Origin: Bacillota bacterium
GTDB taxonomy: Bacteria > Bacillota > Sulfobacillia > JAJZYS01 > JAILZS01
DNA length: 41,024 nt
Assembly: GCA_023512375.1 (NCBI GenBank)
Contig: JAILZS010000022.1
Span: 1 to 41,024, forward strand
Direction: 5' to 3'
The notes under the pieces are model-generated. The model ran no database searches and was not told where the DNA came from. It was given only the letters and a program-made list of their open reading frames with translations. The position numbers and the translations under genes are program-made. Positions 15,679-23,504 of this stretch are shown here, piece by piece; position 1 is the first letter of the stretch, and each line of letters starts with the position of its first letter.

Positions 15679-17046
15679 GTGGACGTGGACGTCATCGTGG
15701 TGGGCGCAGGCGCGGCCGGCAGCGCCGCCGCCCTGCGGGCGGCCGACGGCCCGGGGCGGGTTCTGGTCCTGGAGAGGGACCCGCGCTACCTGGACAACTC
15801 GAACACGGCCCGCTCGACGGGCATGGTGCCGGCGGCGGGGAGCGCGCTGCAACGGCGGGCTGGGGTCGAGGACGACCCCGAGCGCATGCTCGCGGACATC
15901 ATGGCCAAGACGGGGGGGAGCGCGGACAGGGAGCTGGCCCGTGCCCTGTGCGGCGCATCGGCCCGGCTCGTGGACACCATGGCGGAGGCGTGGGACGCGC
16001 CGCTCGAGCTGGTGCGCGACTTCCGCTACCCCGGCCACAGCGCCGACCGCATGCACGCCCCTCCCGACCGCAAGGGGCGGACCTGGCTGGAGGTGCTGGC
16101 GGCGCGCCTGAAGGCACGGCCGAACGTCGACGTGGCCTTGGGGGCGGCGGTGACCGACGTGCGCCCGTCCCCCGACGGCTCCGGCTACCGCGTGCGGGTG
16201 GGCGACAGCGGCGAGGAGGTGACCTGCCGCTGCCTCATCCTGGCCACCAACGGCTTCGGCGCCGACCCCGCGATGGTGGCGGAGCACCTGCCGGAGATCT
16301 CGCGGGCGGTCTACTTCGGAGGCCCGTTCAGCGACGGAAGCGGCATCCGGTGGGGCATGGCCATGGGGGCCGACACCGCCTTCATGGACGCCTACCAGGG
16401 CCATGGGTCGATCGCCCCCGACGCCGGCACCCTCGTGAGCTGGGCGGTCATCGTCGGCGGGGGCTTCCTTCTCAACGCCCGGGGCGAGCGGTTTTGCGAC
16501 GAGAGCCATGGGTACAGCGAGACGGCGCTACCCGTCCTGGCCCAGCCGGGCGGGTGGGTGTACGACGTGTTCGACGAGGAGCTGCGGCAGGAGGCCCTGC
16601 GGTTCGCGGACTTCCGCGAGACCGACGCCATGGGCGTGGTGGGAAGGGCGGAGGACGAGGGGGCGCTGGCGAGCCGCCTGGGCGTGCCGCCCGACGCCCT
16701 GGCCGCCACCCTGGAGGAGATCGCCGCCTGCGTCCGCACCGGTCGCCCAGACCGCTTCGGCCGCCGCTTCGCCCGCACTCTCCGGCCGCCCTACCGATTC
16801 GTGCGCGTGACCGGGGCGCTCTTCCACACCCAGGGCGGGCTGCGCGTGGACGGAAAGGCGCGCGTCCTGCGCCCCGACGGCGTGCCCATCCCAGGTCTCT
16901 ATGCCGCTGGCGGCACCGCCCACGGCATCAGCGGGCGGGGGGCGTCTGGATACCTGGCCGGCAACGGCCTTCTGGCCGCGCTCGGGCTGGGGCTGTTGGC
17001 GGGCGAGGGGGCGGCGGCGCGCCTGGCCGGGGCGGCCGACGCCTGA
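15679..17046 (+). CDS. FAD-dependent dehydrogenase (fumarate reductase/ketosteroid dehydrogenase-like)
   Basis: This FAD-binding-2 family flavoprotein of about 455 residues belongs to the fumarate reductase/3-ketosteroid dehydrogenase/tricarballylate dehydrogenase group, which forms or reduces a C=C bond next to a carbonyl or carboxylate. The FAD motif GAGAAG is at residues 9-14, and the C-terminal FAD-binding segment reads PGLYAAGGTAHGISGRG. GTG 15679 was chosen because an in-frame GTG at 15577 lies upstream of a strong hairpin and gives a non-conserved leader. It lies behind the Liv-type binding protein and is probably a pathway enzyme creating the unsaturated acid used by the aconitase-type hydratase; that link is inference. 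No covalent-flavin or heme-binding domain is visible. Confidence 0.87.
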   Translation: MDVDVIVVGAGAAGSAAALRAADGPGRVLVLERDPRYLDNSNTARSTGMVPAAGSALQRRAGVEDDPERMLADIMAKTGGSADRELARALCGASARLVDTMAEAWDAPLELVRDFRYPGHSADRMHAPPDRKGRTWLEVLAARLKARPNVDVALGAAVTDVRPSPDGSGYRVRVGDSGEEVTCRCLILATNGFGADPAMVAEHLPEISRAVYFGGPFSDGSGIRWGMAMGADTAFMDAYQGHGSIAPDAGTLVSWAVIVGGGFLLNARGERFCDESHGYSETALPVLAQPGGWVYDVFDEELRQEALRFADFRETDAMGVVGRAEDEGALASRLGVPPDALAATLEEIAACVRTGRPDRFGRRFARTLRPPYRFVRVTGALFHTQGGLRVDGKARVLRPDGVPIPGLYAAGGTAHGISGRGASGYLAGNGLLAALGLGLLAGEGAAARLAGAADA

Positions 17047-17050
17047 CGGC

Positions 17051-17884
17051 TCAGGTCGGCGCGCCGGCGGGCGGGTAGCCCGGGAGGACGACTGGGCGGC
17101 CGGTGTCGGGGTGGGCGAACACCCGGAGCGGGGTGGCGTAAACGCGTTCCAGGACGCTCGCCTCGAGGACGCGCCAGGGGTCGCCGCTGGCGACCACCCG
17201 GCCCTCCGCCAGGAGGGTGAGGTCGTCAGCGTATTGCGCAGCGGCGGTCAGGTCGTGTAGGGCGAGGACGACGCCCGCACCGCTGCGCGCCTGGGCACGG
17301 GCGAGCTCCAGCACGCGGCGGGCGTGGCCGGGGTCGAGGGCGGCGGTGGGTTCGTCGAGCAGGAGGTAGCGAGCCCCCTGGGCCCACGCCGCCGCTAGGC
17401 GCGCCCGCTGACGTTCGCCTGCCGACAGCGTTCCCAGGGGCGCGTCGTCCAGGTGGACGAGGTCCATGGCGGCGAGCGCCGCCTCTACGTCCGCCTCCGA
17501 CCCCCGTGCCGGATCCTCCCACACGTTGGCGCGATGGGCGAGCCGGCCCAGGGTGACCAGCTCGCGTACGGTCAGGCCGACGTCGGGGAAGGGGAGGGCT
17601 CCCGCCCACGCCACCTGCCTGGCCAGTCGGGCCCGTCCGAGCGAGGAGAGGGGCCGGCCGTCGAGGCTCACGCGCCCGGTGTCGGGCCTCTCCAGGCCGG
17701 CGAGGCAGGCGATGAGGCTCGTCTTGCCCGAACCGTTGGGGCCTACCAGGGCGGCGACCCGCCCCGGCCGGACGGCAAAGTCCACGCCGGCGAGGCGCGG
17801 TCGGCGCCCCGGCGACGAACTGAGCCCGAGACGGCGGGCTTCCAGGCCCGCCGACCCCGCAGCGAGAGCCGGGTCGGGGCTCAC
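17051..17884 (-). CDS. btuD: Cobalamin-type ABC transporter ATPase
   Basis: This 277-residue ATPase of the FecE/BtuD type has Walker A GPNGSGKTS, signature LSAGERQRARLAAA, Walker B YLLLDEPTAALDP and a switch His in LALHDLTAA. The start GTG overlaps the permease stop (GTGA). It is the last gene of a binding protein-permease-ATPase operon behind a cobalamin riboswitch, so vitamin B12 or corrinoid uptake is the likely function, although iron-siderophore systems share the fold. It meets the flavoprotein gene tail to tail with four bases between stops. Confidence 0.9.
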   Translation of the reverse strand: MSPDPALAAGSAGLEARRLGLSSSPGRRPRLAGVDFAVRPGRVAALVGPNGSGKTSLIACLAGLERPDTGRVSLDGRPLSSLGRARLARQVAWAGALPFPDVGLTVRELVTLGRLAHRANVWEDPARGSEADVEAALAAMDLVHLDDAPLGTLSAGERQRARLAAAWAQGARYLLLDEPTAALDPGHARRVLELARAQARSGAGVVLALHDLTAAAQYADDLTLLAEGRVVASGDPWRVLEASVLERVYATPLRVFAHPDTGRPVVLPGYPPAGAPT

Positions 17885-18891
17885 GATCGGCCCGCGGCCA
17901 CCGGCCGCGTCACGAGGAGGTAGACGAAGAGAGGCCCGCCGGTGAGGGCGGTGACCACGCCGATCGGCACCTCGCCCAGGACCGGGATGGAGCGCGCCGC
18001 CGTGTCCGCGGCCACGAGGAAGGCGGCGCCGGCGAGGGAGGCGGCCGGCACGAGGCGGCGATGGCCCGCGCCCACGAGGCGGCGCACGGCGTGGGGGGCG
18101 ACAAGGCCGACGAAGCCGATGATCCCGGCCAGGGCCACCGCCGCAGCCGTGAGCAGGCTGGCCGACGCCAACAGGAGGAGGCGAACGCGGGCGACGTCCA
18201 CCCCGAGGGAGGCGGCGTCTGCCTCCCCTAGGAGGAGGGCGTCCAGCTCCCACCGGTAGGCGAAGGGGACGACGGCGGCGAGGGCGATGAGCGGCAACGC
18301 AGGCACGAGGCCTGCCCAGGTCGCGGTGGCGACGCTGCCCAGCTCCCAGAAGAAGATGGTCTCGAGGTTCTGGCGGTCGAGGAGCAGGAGGAGAGAGATC
18401 GCCGCCCCCAGCACGACGCTGACGGCATAGCCCACCAGGAGCAGGGTGACGGTGGAGCGGCCGAGCGTGCGCGCCGCCACGCCCAGGGCGACGGCGACCG
18501 CACCCAGGGCGCCGAGGAATGCCCCGACGGGGAGGACGAACGCCGCGACGGCCGCCGGCGCCACGAGGAGGGAGAGCGTGGCGCCGAAGGCCGCCCCGCT
18601 GGCGGCGCCGACGATGTACGGGTCGGCGAGGGGGTTGTGGAAGACGCCCTGCAGCACCGTCCCCGCCAGCGACAGGGCGGAGCCCACCGCCGCGGCGGTG
18701 AGCTCCCTCGGCATGCGCAAACGCCACAGGATGACGCCGTCGATGCTGCTTGGATGCCACAGGCCGTGCCACACCTGGCCCGGGGAGAGACCGGCCGGCC
18801 CCACGAGGGCGGAGCCGGCCAGCGCGGCGGCGAGTGCGAGCCCGGCCGGGATCCACGGCGCGGTGGACGAAAGGCGCCCCAGGGATCCCAC
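17881..18891 (-). CDS. btuC: Cobalamin-type ABC transporter permease (FecCD/BtuC family)
   Basis: This 336-residue permease has about nine to ten transmembrane stretches and FecCD landmarks: LWRLRMPRELTAAAVGSALS near residue 55, NPLADPYIVGAASGAAFGA near 85, GFVGLVAPHAVRRLVG near 265 and GEVPIGVVTALTGGPLFVYLL at the C terminus. It forms the channel for BtuF-delivered corrinoid. GTG at 18891 starts two bases downstream of the binding-protein stop on this strand. Specificity rests on the upstream riboswitch, not on the permease sequence. Confidence 0.92.
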   Translation of the reverse strand: MGSLGRLSSTAPWIPAGLALAAALAGSALVGPAGLSPGQVWHGLWHPSSIDGVILWRLRMPRELTAAAVGSALSLAGTVLQGVFHNPLADPYIVGAASGAAFGATLSLLVAPAAVAAFVLPVGAFLGALGAVAVALGVAARTLGRSTVTLLLVGYAVSVVLGAAISLLLLLDRQNLETIFFWELGSVATATWAGLVPALPLIALAAVVPFAYRWELDALLLGEADAASLGVDVARVRLLLLASASLLTAAAVALAGIIGFVGLVAPHAVRRLVGAGHRRLVPAASLAGAAFLVAADTAARSIPVLGEVPIGVVTALTGGPLFVYLLVTRPVAAGRS

Positions 18892-18892
18892 G

Positions 18893-19840
18893 TCAGGGGG
18901 ACACCCCCGGGTACAGGTCGTGCGCCAGTTGCCACAGGGCGGTGACGACGGCCGGCCCCGGCTCGCTCAGGGCGTTGGGGTCCACGTTGTCGTAGACGCG
19001 GTGGTGGACGACGGCGGCCACCGCCTGCCACCCGGGCCGGGAGGCCACCTGGCCGGGTGTCACCCCGGTCTCGTCGAGGACGATGACCTGGGGATCCAGG
19101 GCGACCACCGCCTCGCTCGACAGCTGCGGGTAGGGTACGCGGGCCACCCGGTCCACCGCGTTACGCGCCCCCAACAGGCGCAGGAGGTCGTCGATGTACG
19201 AACCGGGGCCGACCGAGTAGTACGGGTGGACGCCGATCTCCACGTACACGCTGGGATGCGTCCCCGCCCGACGGGCGATGCGGGCGACCGCCGCGGCGGC
19301 GGCGGCGATGCGGGCGACGACGCGGCCGGCGGCTGCCGACGCGCCGGTGGCCTCGCCCACGAGGCGTACGTCGCGCTCGATGCCGGCCAGGTTCGCGGGG
19401 TTGAGCACCAGCACGGGGATGCCGAGGGAGCGCAGCTTGGCGTTGCCCGCCACCGCCCCCGACGAGAGGATGAGGTCGGGCCGGGCCTTGAGGATCCGCT
19501 CCAGGCTGGGGGCGGGGTAGGTGTCGCCGATGGACGGCAGGCCTTGCACCAGGCGGTCGTACGGCGCCGCCATGTAGCGCAGGGAGTCGAGGTCGACGCC
19601 GACGAGGCGCCGCCGAAGCCCGAGGGCGAGCATGATCTGCGTGTCGCTGGAGATGAGCGAGACCACGCGGCGAGCGGGACGGGGCAGGGTGACGGTCGCG
19701 CCGGTGTCGTCGGTGAGGACGATGGCCGCCCGCCCCGAGGCGGCGGCCGGCGGCAGGGCGGAGACCGCTGGGAGGACGGCAGCTGCGGCGAGGGCGGCGG
19801 CGGCGAGGCGCGCCGCCCGACGGACGGTACTCGACAGCAT
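18893..19840 (-). CDS. btuF: Cobalamin-type ABC transporter substrate-binding protein
   Basis: This 315-residue exported binding protein (type III, BtuF/FepB fold) opens with a basic and hydrophobic signal of about 35 residues ending near AAASG. The mature part has TLPRPARRVVSLISSDTQIM and ARPDLILSSG, typical of helical-backbone metal/corrinoid binding proteins. No lipobox cysteine is seen. The ATG is preceded by AAGGAGGGG (19854-19846). The leader contains a cobalamin riboswitch, which makes B12 or a corrinoid the best supported ligand. Confidence 0.9.
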   Translation of the reverse strand: MLSSTVRRAARLAAAALAAAAVLPAVSALPPAAASGRAAIVLTDDTGATVTLPRPARRVVSLISSDTQIMLALGLRRRLVGVDLDSLRYMAAPYDRLVQGLPSIGDTYPAPSLERILKARPDLILSSGAVAGNAKLRSLGIPVLVLNPANLAGIERDVRLVGEATGASAAAGRVVARIAAAAAAVARIARRAGTHPSVYVEIGVHPYYSVGPGSYIDDLLRLLGARNAVDRVARVPYPQLSSEAVVALDPQVIVLDETGVTPGQVASRPGWQAVAAVVHHRVYDNVDPNALSEPGPAVVTALWQLAHDLYPGVSP

Positions 19841-19879
19841 GTGGGCCCCTCCTTGATCAGGACGGAGGCCCGGAACGCG

Positions 19880-19907
19880 CGACCCCCGTGCCGTCGCACG
19901 GGGGTCG
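19880..19907 (-). terminator. Hairpin in the cobalamin leader (expression platform)
   Basis: A perfect 12-bp stem (CGACCCCCGTGC with GCACGGGGGTCG, four-base loop) lies between the B12 box and the btuF ribosome site. No U-tract follows. A second stem with one mismatch is at 19920-19948, just behind the B12 box. Either could serve as the riboswitch-controlled element. The missing U-tract leaves open whether control is by termination or by access to the ribosome site. Confidence 0.5.
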
Positions 19908-19954
19908 TACGCGCCCCGAGGCGACTCCTTTGCTCCGAAGGACTCGCCTTCCCA

Positions 19955-20105
19955 TCCGAGGCAGGTCTCCTGGCTTAAGGTTCCTCCGGCCGCGGCCTTC
20001 CCGTCCGCATCTGGGACAGTGGCGTTCGCGGTCGTCCCCCTTCACAGTGGCGGCACCGCTCAGGCTTCTACCTGATTCCCTCTTGCCCGCGTGCGGGCAC
20101 CTCGG
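19955..20105 (-). promoter_or_regulatory. Cobalamin riboswitch
   Basis: On the minus strand the region carries, in order, GAGGTGCC, AAGAGGGAA, a stem pairing TCAGG with CCTGA, GCCGCCACTGTGA, GACGGGAAGGC and the B12 box AAGCCAGGAGACCTGCC at 19976-19960. These match the conserved core of the adenosylcobalamin-type riboswitch. It lies 5' of btuF-btuC-btuD and should lower their expression when cobalamin is plentiful. The exact 5' boundary is approximate. Which corrinoid subclass it binds was not determined. Confidence 0.92.
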
Positions 20106-20165
20106 CGGGTCGGTTGTGGAAACGCCTGCAACGTACCACGCCGCCCCTTCCCTGGCAAGACGGCG

Positions 20166-21470
20166 TTAGCCCGCGGCGCCGTCGGGCAGGATCCCCAGCC
20201 GGTGCAGGATGGTGTCGGCCGCCCCCAGGGTCGCCTGCATGTCGAGCAGCCGGTCGAGGTCCTCGGCCGCGAGGTGGGAGGCGACCACCGGGTCCTCGCG
20301 CAGGCGGCGGCCAAAGCCGGGGGCGGGGTCGAGGGCGGCCCGCTGCACCGCCCGGTAGGCCTCCTCGCGTGCCAGACCGGCCTCCACCAGGGCGAGGAGG
20401 ACGCGTTCGGAGAGGATGCGCCCGTCGGTGAGGGCGAGGTTGGCGGCCATCCGCGCGCGGTCGAGCTCCAGGCCGGCGACGATGTTCGTGCTCACGCTCA
20501 GCATGTGGTCGACGGCGATGCTGGCGTCGGGCAGGATGATCCTCTCCACGGAGGAGTGGGAGATGTCCCGCTCGTGCCACAGGGCCACGTCTTCCATGGC
20601 CGCCAAGCTCAGGCTGCGCACCAGACGGGCGAGGCCGCACACCTTCTCCGCGTTGACGGGGTTGCGCTTGTGGGGCATGGCGGAGGAGCCCTTCTGGCCG
20701 GGGGCGAAAGGCTCGAACGCCTCCCCCACCTCCGTCCGCTGCAGGTGGCGCACCTCCAGGGCGAGGGCCTCCAGGTCCCCGGCCAGAAGGGCGAGGGCGG
20801 TCATGTACTGGGCGTGGCGGTCGCGGTCGATGACCTGGCCGGCGATGGGCACGGGACGCAGGCCCAGGCGGGCACAGACGCGCTCCTCCACCTCGGGCGG
20901 CAGGTGCGCGTAGGTGCCGACGGCGCCGGACAGCTTGCCCACGGCCACCGCCTCGCGCGCCGTGCGCAGGCGCTCCTCGTCGCGGCGCAGGGCGTCGTCG
21001 TGCCGGGCGAGCTTGAGGCCGAAGGTGGTGGGCTCGGCGTGCACGCCGTGCGTGCGCCCCACGGTGGGGGTGTGTGCCTCCTCCGCCGCCCGCCGCCTCA
21101 GCGCGCTGCGGAGGTCGGCGAGGCGGCGCAAAAGGAGGTCGGCCGCCTGGACGAGGGCCATGGACAGCGCTGTGTCCACGACGTCGGCCGAGGTGAGGCC
21201 GTAGTGGAGGTAGCGGCCGTCCGGCCCGACCGTCTCCGCCACCTGGCTCACAAAGGCGATGACATCGTGGCGCACCTCGGCTTCGATCTCGGCGATGCGG
21301 GCGAGGTCGAGGCGGGCGCGGCGGCGCAGATTGCTCGCCGCCTCCACTGGGATGCGCCCCAGGGCCGCGAGTTCCTCGGTTGCGCACAGTTCGACCTCCA
21401 GGTAGCGGGCGAACCGGGCCTCGTCCGTCCAGATCGCACCCATCTCCCGCCCGGTGTAGCGCTCGATCAC
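20166..21470 (-). CDS. purB: Adenylosuccinate lyase
   Basis: This 434-residue enzyme of the fumarase/aspartase superfamily cleaves adenylosuccinate and SAICAR to fumarate in purine synthesis. The superfamily signature GSSAMPHKRNP lies at about residues 261-271 with its catalytic Ser. HYGLTSADVVDTA (about 87-99) and TVGRTHGVHAEPTTFG hold the other conserved loops. GTG at 21470 follows AGGAGG at eight bases. The frame is open further upstream but with no conserved content; the protein should begin VIERYTGREM. It stands outside any pur cluster, between the B12 importer and the decarboxylase. No attenuator or purine riboswitch was seen in the 113-bp gap upstream. Confidence 0.95.
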   Translation of the reverse strand: MIERYTGREMGAIWTDEARFARYLEVELCATEELAALGRIPVEAASNLRRRARLDLARIAEIEAEVRHDVIAFVSQVAETVGPDGRYLHYGLTSADVVDTALSMALVQAADLLLRRLADLRSALRRRAAEEAHTPTVGRTHGVHAEPTTFGLKLARHDDALRRDEERLRTAREAVAVGKLSGAVGTYAHLPPEVEERVCARLGLRPVPIAGQVIDRDRHAQYMTALALLAGDLEALALEVRHLQRTEVGEAFEPFAPGQKGSSAMPHKRNPVNAEKVCGLARLVRSLSLAAMEDVALWHERDISHSSVERIILPDASIAVDHMLSVSTNIVAGLELDRARMAANLALTDGRILSERVLLALVEAGLAREEAYRAVQRAALDPAPGFGRRLREDPVVASHLAAEDLDRLLDMQATLGAADTILHRLGILPDGAAG

Positions 21471-21583
21471 GCTGTGCTCCTCCTCTCGTCCCCCCGAGCA
21501 TAGTGGAAGGGCGGCCGCCGCCGCCACGGCGCTACGTAGGAGCGGCGCCGACCGGGCACGAATAGGTTTCGGGGGATGATGCC

Positions 21584-21775
21584 ATGGCGGCGGACAGGCC
21601 TCGGTCTCGGCGCCGTGCGGCGGTCAACGAGGCGATTCGCCTGTACGACTGGGGGGTCGACGACCTCGTGCGGCGCTTCGGCGCCGTGAGCATCGACTCC
21701 AGCTTGGGATGGGAGGCACGGGGGGGCTGGCGGCGGCGCGTGCGGGGGAAGGGACGCGGGGGCGGCGGGCGTTAG
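21584..21775 (+). CDS. Small hypothetical ORF, 63 residues
   Basis: This basic ORF has an ATG five bases after a GGGGGATGATG stretch and overlaps the start of the decarboxylase gene in another frame. The first 45 residues have a balanced composition (AVNEAIRLYDWGVDDLVRRF could form a helix), while the rest is Arg/Gly-rich and looks like read-through of GC-rich DNA. No family was recognised. It may be a small regulatory or leader peptide coupled to the decarboxylase, or not a gene. Confidence 0.3.
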   Translation: MAADRPRSRRRAAVNEAIRLYDWGVDDLVRRFGAVSIDSSLGWEARGGWRRRVRGKGRGGGGR

Positions 21776-23178
21776 GCGGTGCGCCGCTCGTCGCTGCCCT
21801 CGCCGAGCGTGCCGCCGCCTCCCCGCTCCGGCTGTGCGTGCCCGGACACGGCGGCGGGGGGTATGCGCCTAGCGCCCTGCGGCGGGCGCTTGAGCGCTAC
21901 GGCGTGTGGGCGCTCGACTGGACGGAGGTGCCCGGACTCGACGACTTGGCTTGGCCGCACGGGCCGATCCGCGACGCGGAGGCGCGCCTGGCCGAGGCGT
22001 TCGGCGCCGACGGCGCCGCCATCCTGGTCGGGGGTTCCACGGCTGGCATCCTGGCGGCGGTGCTCGCCCTGGCACGGGGGGGGCGCGTGGCCCTGGGGGC
22101 CACCCAGCACCGCTCGGTGTACGCCGCCCTCGCCCTGGCGGGCGCCCGGCCCGTCTTCCTGCCCGAGGTGGCCGACCCCGAGACCGGCTACAGCCTAGGC
22201 CTCACCGAGGCGGCGGCGGCGATCGTCGAGCGCGAGCGGCCGGCCCTGGTGGTGGTCGCCCACCCCACCTACCAGGGGGTAGCGGCAACGCCGCCGGCGC
22301 TGTGGGAGGCGGCCCGCAGGACGGGTGCGGCGGTCCTGGCCGACGCCGCCCACGGCGCCCACTTCGGCGCCGATCCCCGCCTGCCGCCGCCCGCCCTTGC
22401 GGCGGGGGCGGATGTCGCCGTTTTGGGGTTGCACAAGAGTCTGGGGGCGCTGACGCAGACGGCGGCGCTCGTGTGGCGCAAGGGGATGCCGGAAGAGCGC
22501 CTGCGGGCCATGTTGCGCCTCATCCAGTCGTCGAGCCCTTCCTACCTCCTCCTCGCATCGGCGGACTCGGCGAGCGCCGCATGGGCGGCGGACGGGGCAC
22601 GGCGTTGGGCGCGGGCGGTCGACCACGCCTTGGAGGCGGCGGCGTGGTTGGGAGACGAAGCCTGGACGCCGGCTGTGGCGCGCGACCCCACCAAGCTCTT
22701 GTGGCTAAGGCCGGCGGCCGGCGCGGGAGATCTCCTGGCGGTGCTCAGGGCGGCGGGCGTCGAGGCCGAGTATGCGGACGGGCGCGCCGTCCTCTTCTGC
22801 CTGGGGCCGCACGTCGGACGGCGGGGCGTCGAGCGGCTGCGGCGCGCGGTCCGGGCGGTGCGGTCCGCTCTGCCGGCCGCTCGCTCCGCCCGCCCTGTCC
22901 CCGCCGCGTCGCCCCCGGCGCCGCCCGACATGGACATGCTGGCTGCCTTGGCCGCGCCCGGCGAGCGGGTGCCCCTCGCCGCAGCGGTGGGCCGGGTGGC
23001 GGGCGACTTCCTCGTACCCTACCCGCCGGGGATACCGCGCGTCCTGCCGGGACGTAGGCTGAGCGCCGAGGACGTGGCCGCCGTGGCGGCAGACCTTGGC
23101 CTCGGGCGGGAGGTGCAGGGCGTGACGCCAGACGCTACCATCAAGGTATTACGACCGGAAAGGGGGGCGGGGCCGTGA
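21709..23178 (+). CDS. Orn/Lys/Arg decarboxylase-type PLP enzyme (YaaO-like)
   Basis: This 489-residue fold-type I PLP enzyme belongs to the Orn/Lys/Arg decarboxylase major-domain family, YaaO/SpeA-like group. VPGHGGGGY near residue 43, GGSTAGILAAVLAL (about 108-121), DAAHGAHF with the cofactor-binding Asp and His, and the Schiff-base Lys in LGLHKSLGALTQ are visible. The smaller C-terminal domain is about residues 400-489. ATG 21709 adds some 28 low-complexity residues before the conserved PLVAAL block and has no good ribosome site, so the true start is uncertain. The stop overlaps the darA start as GTGA. In Bacillota this gene type normally precedes tmk, yaaQ and holB; tmk is absent here. 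Amino acid preference is not evident. Confidence 0.87.
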   Translation: MGGTGGLAAARAGEGTRGRRALGGAPLVAALAERAAASPLRLCVPGHGGGGYAPSALRRALERYGVWALDWTEVPGLDDLAWPHGPIRDAEARLAEAFGADGAAILVGGSTAGILAAVLALARGGRVALGATQHRSVYAALALAGARPVFLPEVADPETGYSLGLTEAAAAIVERERPALVVVAHPTYQGVAATPPALWEAARRTGAAVLADAAHGAHFGADPRLPPPALAAGADVAVLGLHKSLGALTQTAALVWRKGMPEERLRAMLRLIQSSSPSYLLLASADSASAAWAADGARRWARAVDHALEAAAWLGDEAWTPAVARDPTKLLWLRPAAGAGDLLAVLRAAGVEAEYADGRAVLFCLGPHVGRRGVERLRRAVRAVRSALPAARSARPVPAASPPAPPDMDMLAALAAPGERVPLAAAVGRVAGDFLVPYPPGIPRVLPGRRLSAEDVAAVAADLGLGREVQGVTPDATIKVLRPERGAGP

Positions 23179-23504
23179 AGCTCATCATCGGGGTGGTCCA
23201 GGACGCGGATTGCGCCGCCGTGGTCGAGGGGTTGACGTCGCGCGGCTACCGCGCCACCAAACTGGCGTCTACCGGCGGGTTCCTGCGGGAGGGCAACGCC
23301 ACCCTCCTCGTCGGGGTGGAGGACGACCAGGTAGAGGACGCGGTGGCCGTCATCGCCCGCCTGGCCCGGGCGCGCGAGCGCCTGGTGACCCCGTTGGCGA
23401 GCGCGGGGGCGCCCATGGAGGCGTACGCCCCCTACCCGGTCGAAGTGGTGGTGGGTGGGGCCACGTTGTTCGTTCTGGACGTGGAGCGTTTTGAACGCTT
23501 CTGA
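23175..23504 (+). CDS. darA: Cyclic di-AMP receptor, PII-like (DarA/PstA/YaaQ)
   Basis: This 109-residue PII-like trimeric protein binds c-di-AMP. The family fingerprint KLASTGGFLREGNATLLVGVED (residues 29-50) contains the phosphate- and adenine-contacting loop, and the C-terminal strand ATLFVLDVERFERF is also typical. Length matches the family. GTG at 23175 overlaps the decarboxylase stop and follows a G-rich ribosome-like stretch. It lies between the YaaO-like gene and holB, the standard Bacillota location. Its output is not known from sequence. Confidence 0.93.
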   Translation: MKLIIGVVQDADCAAVVEGLTSRGYRATKLASTGGFLREGNATLLVGVEDDQVEDAVAVIARLARARERLVTPLASAGAPMEAYAPYPVEVVVGGATLFVLDVERFERF

